From Prevotella sp. (GTDB lineage Bacteria > Bacteroidota > Bacteroidia > Bacteroidales > Bacteroidaceae), in NCBI GenBank assembly GCA_024697645.1, contig JAILFH010000122.1:1-34413 (forward strand): a stretch of 34,413 bases of DNA. The letters run 5' to 3'. The notes under the pieces are model-generated. The model had not been told where the DNA came from, made no database searches, and worked only from the letters and a program-made list of their open reading frames with translations. Shown in pieces: positions 28,101 through 34,413 of this stretch (within the stretch, counting starts at the first letter, position 1; each line of letters begins with the position of its first letter). Both the position numbers and the translations under genes were made by a program.

Positions 28101-28132
28101 TTTCGTCAGCAGTAGAAAGAATGTTTAACTAA

Positions 28133-28165
28133 AGGTGGGAGCAAGGTCTCCCCTCGCTCCCACCT
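28133..28165 (+). other. Intra-operon hairpin between susE and susF
   Basis: AGGTGGGAGC (28133-28142) and GCTCCCACCT (28156-28165) form a perfect 10-bp GC-rich stem with a 13-base loop. No T run follows, so it is more likely an RNA-processing or stability element than a terminator. susF starts 10 bases later. Confidence 0.75.
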
Positions 28166-28175
28166 CCATAAAACA

Positions 28176-30071
28176 ATGAAGAAGATGAAAAAATTAAGTT
28201 TATACATGATGGCTCTGCTGAGCATGGTGCTGGTTTCTTGCGATCAGGACTTCCTGACCATCTTCGAGCCCCAGACCAATCTCCCCGAGAGTCAACTTAA
28301 GATGAGCGATGTCAGCGTCAGTAGTTCTGTCTCTGCTATCAATCTGGCTGACTACATCAACGAAGAGACTGGCGAGGATACTCCTATTGTCATTGGAACA
28401 GCAACTGTAGCCGATGGTGCTATGCCCGCCAATACGATTCTGAAGGCTGAGGTTGAGTTTGCTACCGACCCCGAATTCTCTAACAAGATTGTGCTCGATG
28501 CTAATAGCCTTGATGGTACTAGTGAAATCTCACTTTCGCCGAGTGCCCTGCAAGAAGCCTACTTCAACAACATCACTCGCAATCCTGCTTCGACGACAGC
28601 CTATATCCGCGTCGTTCTCTATACTGTTACTGATGGAACTTCTGTTGCTATCGTTGGTAAACCCGGCGAGAACTATTTCGCAGAGCGCACCATTCAGTTC
28701 ACTCCGCTGAACAAGGTTCAGATTTCACCCGCATACTACATCATTGGTGGTCCTAACGATTGGGCAGGCTCTGCTGCTGACCGCAGTATCAAGTTCCAGC
28801 ATAGTGATGCTGATGTCTATGAGGATCCTATCTTCACCGTTGTCTTCGACGCTGCTGCTTCTGGCGACACTTGGTTTGCTATTGGTGACGATGCTGCCTG
28901 CGATGCAATTGGTGCTGGCGACTGGACCAAGTTGCTCGGTATTGTCGGTGGCGACAACAAGGCTACTGAGGGACGTCTCGACTTCCGTTACAACATGGGT
29001 GCCGACAACTCGTTCTGCGTGCCTGCTGGCGCTAAGAAGATCAAGGTGACTATTGATATGCTCAACTACACCTTCAAGGTGGAGCCCGTCAACATTGCTG
29101 ATACCTATTATCTCATTGGTGGCCGTGGTGATTGGAACGCTGAGTCGGCTCGCACGATGGCTTTCAGCCACAGTTCTAAGGATGTCTTCGAGGATCCCGT
29201 TTTCACCTACGTCTTCGAAGGTGGTGCCGACACATGGTTCGCGTTTGGTGATGGCGATGCTATCGATGCCGTTGAGGCTGGCGACTGGTCTAAACTCTTC
29301 GGAACAAAGGGTGCTAGTGAAGACCTGAGCGGTTCGTTCGATCGTCGTTACAACCTCGATGGAGATCATTCATTCCACGTGGATGGAACTGCTAAGTTCT
29401 ATCGTTTCCAGGTGAATATGGCCGAGATGACCTACACCATCACGCCACTCAATTTCGCAGAGTACATTTACGAGGCAGGTGTGAACAATGGTTGGGGCGG
29501 CATAGAACAACCTCTCTACTGCGCTGATGGTAATGGTACTTATACAGGTTTCTTCTATGCAAAGGAAGACAGTTGGACCGATGGTAAGGGGGCCTTCAAG
29601 TTCCGCGGAGCTGCCGATAACTGGGACAACGGAAACTACGGAACAGGAACGCTCAATGCTGATGGCTTAACTGGTACTCTCATTGATGATGGCAATTCAG
29701 GTAATATTATGCCTGCTCCCGGTTTTTATCGTGCCGATGTGAATCTGGCTGATATGACTTACACCTTAACTCCTATCAACAGTGTCTTCGTTGTGGGTAG
29801 TGCTGTTAATAACGACTGGGATCGTGGTGTAGAAATGAGCTACAACTTCGATAAACTTTGCTGGGAGGTTGATACTGAACTTGGCGAGGGTGTTATTAAG
29901 TTCAAGGGCAACGGAACCTGGGATACACAGGATGGAAACTGGGGCGGAACACTCGAGAACATTATTAATGGTTCGAACGACAATATTCCCGTCAGCGTGA
30001 CAGGAAAGGTTCATATAGAGTTCTATCCGCTTTGCGAGACTAAAGCTTATGCCACAGTCACCGCACGGTAA
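28176..30071 (+). CDS. susF: SusF-like surface lipoprotein with four binding modules
   Basis: The 631-residue lipoprotein has its signal ending at Cys22 (LVSC), followed by DQD. An N-terminal SusE/F-type Ig-like domain (about 40-178) precedes four beta-sandwich modules at about 186-306, 310-426, 429-535 and 536-631. The first two are close relatives of each other (YYIIGGPNDW/YYLIGGRGDW, GAGDWTKLLG/EAGDWSKLFG, DTWFAIGD/DTWFAFGD). Modules end with similar strands (YTFKVEPVN, YTITPLN, YTLTPIN). B. thetaiotaomicron SusF has three starch-binding modules in about 485 residues, so this protein is extended. It should add multivalent starch binding at the surface. The first ATG was used; a second ATG three codons later is possible. 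Confidence 0.85.
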   Translation: MKKMKKLSLYMMALLSMVLVSCDQDFLTIFEPQTNLPESQLKMSDVSVSSSVSAINLADYINEETGEDTPIVIGTATVADGAMPANTILKAEVEFATDPEFSNKIVLDANSLDGTSEISLSPSALQEAYFNNITRNPASTTAYIRVVLYTVTDGTSVAIVGKPGENYFAERTIQFTPLNKVQISPAYYIIGGPNDWAGSAADRSIKFQHSDADVYEDPIFTVVFDAAASGDTWFAIGDDAACDAIGAGDWTKLLGIVGGDNKATEGRLDFRYNMGADNSFCVPAGAKKIKVTIDMLNYTFKVEPVNIADTYYLIGGRGDWNAESARTMAFSHSSKDVFEDPVFTYVFEGGADTWFAFGDGDAIDAVEAGDWSKLFGTKGASEDLSGSFDRRYNLDGDHSFHVDGTAKFYRFQVNMAEMTYTITPLNFAEYIYEAGVNNGWGGIEQPLYCADGNGTYTGFFYAKEDSWTDGKGAFKFRGAADNWDNGNYGTGTLNADGLTGTLIDDGNSGNIMPAPGFYRADVNLADMTYTLTPINSVFVVGSAVNNDWDRGVEMSYNFDKLCWEVDTELGEGVIKFKGNGTWDTQDGNWGGTLENIINGSNDNIPVSVTGKVHIEFYPLCETKAYATVTAR

Positions 30072-30098
30072 TCCGAATTTCCAATAATCGATTTTTTC

Positions 30099-30136
30099 GG
30101 GGGTGTGTGCACTGCATCAGGGCCACACCCCCTTTT
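30099..30136 (+). terminator. Weak terminator-like hairpin between susF and GH13 gene
   Basis: GGGGGTGTG (30099-30107) pairs perfectly with CACACCCCC (30124-30132) across a 16-base loop and is followed by only four T. Partial termination or RNA processing would lower expression of the two downstream amylase genes relative to susC-F. Confidence 0.65.
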
Positions 30137-30154
30137 CCAAATCCATTAATTGAT

Positions 30155-31522
30155 ATGAAGAAGAAATCAACTACATTTTATAAGATTTGTTGCTCTGCTA
30201 CATTGTTACTCTGTTCCCTTGTCTTATTTTCCTGTCAGCCTAAGGCTCAGGAACCCGAAGGACCTGTTCCTCCGCTGAAGGAGATGCCTGCAGTCAAGGA
30301 TGTAGCAATGTATCAGGTGAATCCTCGTGTTTTTGCACCAGAGAAATCGCTGCTTGCCGTTGCCGACCGCATCGATTCCATTAAGGCACTAGGCGTAAAT
30401 GTGATGTGGGTGATGCCTATCTATCCTATCGGTATTGAGAAAGGCAAGAACTCTCCCTACTGCATTCGCGACTACAAGGCTATCGCTCCCGAGTTCGGAA
30501 CTATCGACGACTTCAAGCATCTTGCTCGAGTCTGCCACGAACACGGGATGGGCATCATCCTCGACTGGGTGGCTAATCACACAGCCTGGGATCATCCCTG
30601 GGTGAAGGAACATCCCGACTGGTACACTCACGACGAGAATGCCGACACCATCATTCATCCACGTCCTTGGGACTGGTACGATGTTGCCGACCTGAACTAT
30701 GACAACAAGGAAATGCGCAAGGCAATGATCGACGCTATGAAGTACTGGATTGCCGACGTAGGCATCGACGGATTCCGTTGCGATGTTGCCGACGGTGTTC
30801 CAGCCGACTTCTGGAAAGAGGCTATCGACACGTTGCGACAGGCTGCTGGCAAGCGTCAGATTCTGATGTTGGCAGAGGGCAAGCGTCCGGACAATTTCAC
30901 CGCTGGCTTCGACATGAACTACGGTTGGGACTTCAAGGATCAACTCATGAAGGTGTTTCGCGAGAATGCTCCGGTTTCATCGCTGTTCGATGCCGACAAG
31001 GCCGAATATGACAGCCTTCCTGAAGGCAAGGTGAAACTGCGCTTCACGACCAATCACGACCATAGCACTGAGCAGACTCCTCCCGTTGAGTTTAATACTT
31101 TGCGTGGTTCTATGGCTGCTTATGTGGCTTCAGTGTTCCTGCATGGCGGCGCACTCATCTACGGTTCACAGGAAGTGGCTTATCCTGAGCCCATCAACTT
31201 CTTCAAGTATGTACCCGTCGACTGGACCGCTCATCCTGAAATCTACAAGGAGTATAAAGACCTCATCAGCATCTACAACGAGACGCCTGTCATTCGCTAT
31301 GGCGACATCAAGCCTTATCCTGACAATAATATACTCGCCTTCGAACGTAGCAACGACTCCGAGCGCGTACTCGTGATGGTCAATCTCCGCGACTCTACTA
31401 TTACGGTTCCTACGCCCCAGCCTTGGCTCAACAAGGAGGCTATAGAACTGCGTACGAAGTTTGCTGCAGGCTTACGCGACTCAGTTGAGTTGGCACCCTA
31501 TGCTTACTTCATTTTCCAGTAG
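30155..31522 (+). CDS. GH13 alpha-amylase-family lipoprotein
   Basis: The 455-residue GH13 enzyme is compact, with no N-terminal accessory domain. The start at 30155 (MKKKSTTFYK) was preferred to the frame-open codon at 30107, which would place 16 Pro-rich residues before the signal and lies inside the hairpin. A lipoprotein signal ends at Cys27 (VLFSC), followed by QPKAQ. Catalytic residues are Asp210 (GFRCD), Glu241 (MLAEGK) and Asp302 (TTNHDHS). Region I is DWVANHTAWDHPW. The mature N-terminus lacks an early acidic run, so periplasmic facing is favoured over the surface. It probably splits maltodextrins; the exact product is unknown. It is the fifth gene of the susC operon. Confidence 0.85.
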   Translation: MKKKSTTFYKICCSATLLLCSLVLFSCQPKAQEPEGPVPPLKEMPAVKDVAMYQVNPRVFAPEKSLLAVADRIDSIKALGVNVMWVMPIYPIGIEKGKNSPYCIRDYKAIAPEFGTIDDFKHLARVCHEHGMGIILDWVANHTAWDHPWVKEHPDWYTHDENADTIIHPRPWDWYDVADLNYDNKEMRKAMIDAMKYWIADVGIDGFRCDVADGVPADFWKEAIDTLRQAAGKRQILMLAEGKRPDNFTAGFDMNYGWDFKDQLMKVFRENAPVSSLFDADKAEYDSLPEGKVKLRFTTNHDHSTEQTPPVEFNTLRGSMAAYVASVFLHGGALIYGSQEVAYPEPINFFKYVPVDWTAHPEIYKEYKDLISIYNETPVIRYGDIKPYPDNNILAFERSNDSERVLVMVNLRDSTITVPTPQPWLNKEAIELRTKFAAGLRDSVELAPYAYFIFQ

Positions 31523-31562
31523 TCGCAATCCGCGATAAAGAGATTATAAAAACATTTCCAAT

Positions 31563-33659
31563 ATGAAATATTCTTTGATGAAATCAAGATTCCTTCTATC
31601 CATATTGTTCTGCTATTTTGCTGCTTTGTCGCCTTGTTCTGCTGCTGACGGCTGGCCCTCGCAATACAAAGGGGTGATGCTTCAGGGATTCTATTGGGAT
31701 TCATTTGACGCTACCAATTGGACCGTCCTCGAAAAGCAGGCAAGCGAACTCGGACAGTATTTCGACCTCGTCTGGTTGCCGCAGAGTGCTAATTGTGGTG
31801 GAACGTCAATGGGCTACGACGACCTCTATTGGTTTTCCAACTACGATTCCTCTTTCGGCACGAAGGCAGAACTCCTGTCGCTCATCAAGACGTTCAAGGC
31901 CAATGGCATAGGAACGATTGCTGACATTGTGGTCAATCATCGCAAGAACGTTTCCAACTGGGTTGACTTCCCCGAAGAAAAGTACAATGGTGTCACTTAT
32001 CAGTTGAAGTCTACAGATATTGCCAAGAACGATGATGGTGGTGCTACTTTGAAATGGGCAACCGCTAACGGCTATTCGCTTTCCGACAACAACGACACTG
32101 GTGAAGGCTGGGATGGAATGCGCGACCTCGACCACAAGAGTGAGAACGTGCAGACCAACGTCAAGGCTTATCTGAAGATGCTCATTAACGATTTCGGCTA
32201 CGCTGGTTTCCGCTACGATATGGTAAAGGGCTACAGCGGTTCCTATACTCAACTCTACAACGAGTATTCCAATCCTACCTACAGTGTAGGTGAGTGCTGG
32301 GATGGAACGAAGACCATTCGCAATTGGATTGATGCCACAGGGAAGACTTCTGCGGCTTTCGACTTCCAGTTCCGTTATACGGTTCGCAATGCGGTCAACA
32401 CAGGTTCGTGGAATCGTCTGGCTCAGCAGAATGACGCCAACTGGCCTCTCGTCTCCAATAGTTATGAGTCGGGTGCCTATCGCCGTTATGCAGTGACTTT
32501 CGTTGAGAATCACGACACTGAGCGCCGCTCAAATGCTGCTCAGGACCCCATTAAGAAGGACACGCTCGCAGCCAATGCCTATATGCTCGCAATGCCTGGA
32601 ACGCCTTGCGTCTTCCTCACTCACTGGATTGATTGCAAGCAGGACCTGAAGGCAATGATTGATGTTCGTAAACTCGTGGGAATCCACAACGAGAGTACCT
32701 ACACCAATAAGATTCCTAACACCGCAGTGACTTCTGTAGCAGCCTACGAAACCAAGGGTGCAAACGGTTCTCTCCTCGTGGTGCTTGGAAAGCAGGCCGA
32801 CTATCAGCCTATTGCCTCGCAGTGGGTGAAGATTCTGGAAGGCTATCACTACTCTTATTATCTCGCTCCTTCGATGAATATCGCTTGGGTAGACAAAGCC
32901 TCGGGTCACTATGAAACGTCGTTCCAGGCGAAACTGACGGCCGTTAGCGACAATTCTTCGGCTCAACTCGTCTACACACTCGATGGTTCTACGCCTTCGG
33001 CAACCAATGGAACACGTGCAGGCACATCTGCCGCTGTTACGATTCCAGCCGAGAAGACTACGACTCTGAAGGTTGGTCTGCTCATTGGTTCAGCGGTCAG
33101 TGCCATTCAGACTCGCGTCTATGAGGTTAGTGAGACTCAGGAGGAACAGATTGTCGTTCCCGACTTCTGCACACGTGAGGAAGGTGAGGTTTGTGCATTC
33201 TTCGAGGCTCCTATCACCTGGAAGGGCACTATTGCCTGCTGGGCTTGGAGCAACAGTCCTGCAGAGAACTTCACTTGGTCGCAGCGCAAGAACTGGCCGG
33301 GTGTTGATTGCACCTATCTTGGATTTGCCGACAATGGAAACAAGGTCTGGAAGTGGACTTTCGACGGTGTGAAGCAGAATAACACCTCGCTCACTCAACC
33401 CTCAATGATTATCTTCAGCAATGGTGGTTCACCACAGACGGCAGACCTCGTCTTCACCAACGGAGGCTATTACAATCAGGATGGTCTGCAGGCTCAGGTG
33501 GCTACAGGTATCGATGAAATCACGACCGATTCCTCTATCCGTCACCAGACTTCAGGAGTCTACGACCTTCAGGGTCGTCTCGTTTCCAGCACGTCTAACA
33601 TCTCTATCCTCCGTCCTGGCCTCTACATCGTTAATGGCCGCAAGGTGGTGATTCGATAA
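31563..33659 (+). CDS. Secreted alpha-amylase (GH13) with CBM26 and sorting-like C-terminus
   Basis: The 698-residue endo-amylase should attack starch outside the cell, taking the place of SusG. A signal peptide ends near residue 27 (SPCSAAD); it is not a lipoprotein. The GH13 domain (about 32-450) resembles plant/bacterial liquefying amylases: GVMLQGFYWDS, WLPQS, GYDDLYWFSNY, ADIVVNHR. Catalytic residues are Asp219 (GFRYD), Glu244 (VGECWDG) and Asp318 (VENHDTERR). A chitobiase-C-like beta module (about 465-521, YTLDGSTPSATNGT) and a CBM26-like starch-binding module (about 552-640, MIIFSNGGSPQTADL, GGYYNQDG) follow. The last ~35 residues (GVYDLQGRLVSS...LRPGLYIVNGRKVVIR) look like a type IX secretion sorting domain. 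A start at codon 6 is possible. Confidence 0.9.
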   Translation: MKYSLMKSRFLLSILFCYFAALSPCSAADGWPSQYKGVMLQGFYWDSFDATNWTVLEKQASELGQYFDLVWLPQSANCGGTSMGYDDLYWFSNYDSSFGTKAELLSLIKTFKANGIGTIADIVVNHRKNVSNWVDFPEEKYNGVTYQLKSTDIAKNDDGGATLKWATANGYSLSDNNDTGEGWDGMRDLDHKSENVQTNVKAYLKMLINDFGYAGFRYDMVKGYSGSYTQLYNEYSNPTYSVGECWDGTKTIRNWIDATGKTSAAFDFQFRYTVRNAVNTGSWNRLAQQNDANWPLVSNSYESGAYRRYAVTFVENHDTERRSNAAQDPIKKDTLAANAYMLAMPGTPCVFLTHWIDCKQDLKAMIDVRKLVGIHNESTYTNKIPNTAVTSVAAYETKGANGSLLVVLGKQADYQPIASQWVKILEGYHYSYYLAPSMNIAWVDKASGHYETSFQAKLTAVSDNSSAQLVYTLDGSTPSATNGTRAGTSAAVTIPAEKTTTLKVGLLIGSAVSAIQTRVYEVSETQEEQIVVPDFCTREEGEVCAFFEAPITWKGTIACWAWSNSPAENFTWSQRKNWPGVDCTYLGFADNGNKVWKWTFDGVKQNNTSLTQPSMIIFSNGGSPQTADLVFTNGGYYNQDGLQAQVATGIDEITTDSSIRHQTSGVYDLQGRLVSSTSNISILRPGLYIVNGRKVVIR

Positions 33660-33755
33660 TCCATTTGTCATGTAAGGACTCTCTGCTTTAACAAGGAAAT
33701 AATGAGATAGATTCCTTACTGCGATTATTGCCCAACGTGACAATCAAAAACATTT

Positions 33756-33796
33756 AAGGACAAGAGCATTCCACAGTGCCCTTGTCCTTTTTTTTT
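33756..33796 (+). terminator. Strong terminator of the susC operon
   Basis: AAGGACAAG (33756-33764) pairs perfectly with CTTGTCCTT (33781-33789) across a 16-base loop and continues into nine T. It ends the six-gene operon. The 96 bases before it (33660-33755) hold no gene. Confidence 0.9.
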
Positions 33797-33866
33797 GATT
33801 TTCTTAAAAACATACCCACAATCTTTATCTTTTATTATTACTGTCCGCTAAACCATAATCCTCATA

Positions 33867-33902
33867 GCCCAACTTCTTGACCGTCAGAAGTTGGGCGTTT
33901 TT
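33867..33902 (+). terminator. Second hairpin with T run before the IS element
   Basis: GCCCAACTTCT (33867-33877) pairs perfectly with AGAAGTTGGGC (33886-33896) around an 8-base loop and is followed by GTTTTT. It lies between the operon terminator and the convergent transposase gene. It could be a back-up terminator or part of the IS end that blocks outside transcription. Confidence 0.7.
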
Positions 33903-33922
33903 ACATTCTTGTACAAGCCCCC

Positions 33923-34413
33923 TCAGTCTTTTCCATCATCCGCTGGAGGAGCTTCCGATACTTCCGCCAACATGATTTTCAGGTCTCCATCTGGCTGGTT
34001 GAAGAAAGTATGCAGGTTGAGATAGTACATAAGGACTATTCTGACCATCGTAGCCAATCCTGAGAAACTCCAGTTCCGTTCCAGCGAGCTTTGGAGCAGC
34101 GACAGCAGCAGGTTTGCTATCAGTGTGACCCAAATCTGGATTTTGATGGCATTTGCGCTCTCACCATAGAAGTAACGCAGGGGGAAATTCTGCTTTATCT
34201 GCTTGAAGAGCGACTCTATCTGCCACCACCTGCGGTAAATGGCGACTATGGTCTCCAGGGCCATATCGAAATCGTTGGTGAGCAGGGATATGAGTCTGGA
34301 CTGTTTGCCTTTCTTGATATCCACATAGGTGATGATGCGTGCGATATGGTTGATGTCCCCCTTGCGAAAGACGACCACCTGTTCCCGGTATTCCATCTTG
34401 CCGTCCCGGTTCA
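33923..34413 (-). CDS. IS4-family transposase, C-terminal part (cut by window edge)
   Basis: The frame is open to the last base of the window, so the N-terminal part lies outside. The visible ~163 residues carry the catalytic Glu in YRRWWQIESLFKQIK (Y, E and K of the IS4 signature; the Arg is shifted by one place). The block FPLRYFYGESANAIKIQIWVTLIANLLLSLLQ is typical of Bacteroidales IS4 transposases with an N-terminal DUF4372 domain. The protein ends with a polar tail (APPADDGKD). It is only distantly similar to the transposase at the left edge, so the two are different elements. No terminal inverted repeat could be fixed. Confidence 0.88.
   Translation of the reverse strand, partial: NRDGKMEYREQVVVFRKGDINHIARIITYVDIKKGKQSRLISLLTNDFDMALETIVAIYRRWWQIESLFKQIKQNFPLRYFYGESANAIKIQIWVTLIANLLLSLLQSSLERNWSFSGLATMVRIVLMYYLNLHTFFNQPDGDLKIMLAEVSEAPPADDGKD

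Noticed and set aside
30107..30154. Longer N-terminus of the GH13 lipoprotein
   Set aside because: The extra codons overlap the intergenic hairpin and would precede an otherwise normal lipoprotein signal; ATG at 30155 is preferred.
33671..33719. Inverted repeat GTAAGGA/TCCTTAC after the amylase gene
   Set aside because: Only 7 bp with a long loop and no T run; a much better terminator follows at 33756.

Overview
This window looks like a chromosomal segment from a Prevotella/Segatella-type member of the Bacteroidales. The evidence is a complete SusC/SusD-style glycan uptake system, promoters of the Bacteroidetes TTTG-N20-TAnnTTTG type, lipoprotein signals followed by acidic residues, a C-terminal sorting-like domain on a secreted amylase, and adjacent divergent xerD and aroQ genes. 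No tRNA, rRNA, CRISPR array or prophage was seen. The two edges cut through two different IS4-family transposase genes.

Left part (1-9.8 kb): an IS4 transposase end; two adjacent short-repeat arrays with the same ~22-bp period; a sir2-like gene and an APH-fold sugar-kinase-like gene that probably form an operon; a CBM9-like protein; a 1084-residue iron-sulfur flavoprotein resembling HcnA+HcnB+HcnC fused into one chain; divergent xerD and aroQ with clear promoters; and an O-methyltransferase.

Right part (9.8-33.8 kb): a starch/maltodextrin utilisation locus in three transcription blocks. The minus-strand operon is malQ (DPE2-like GH77 with two CBM20 domains), GH97 (susB-like), type I pullulanase and a susA-like GH13. 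A PAP2 phosphatase, an MFS sugar transporter and a LacI-family regulator follow, also on the minus strand. The plus-strand operon is susC, susD, susE, susF, a lipoprotein GH13 and a secreted CBM26-bearing alpha-amylase, closed by a strong terminator. The inferred flow is: surface amylase and SusC-F capture and import maltodextrins; periplasmic pullulanase, GH13 and GH97 enzymes trim them; the MFS carrier takes up the products; DPE2-like MalQ processes maltose in the cytoplasm.

The most interesting signal is regulatory. A perfect palindrome, GCAAACGTTTGC, occurs once between lacI and susC and once upstream of malQ. At all three promoters (lacI, susC, malQ) the 12-bp core lies exactly 56 bp from the -7 element, and all three lack a recognisable -33 element. 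This fixed geometry suggests that the LacI-family protein acts as an activator at about -73, on two divergent promoters from one site, rather than as a simple repressor.
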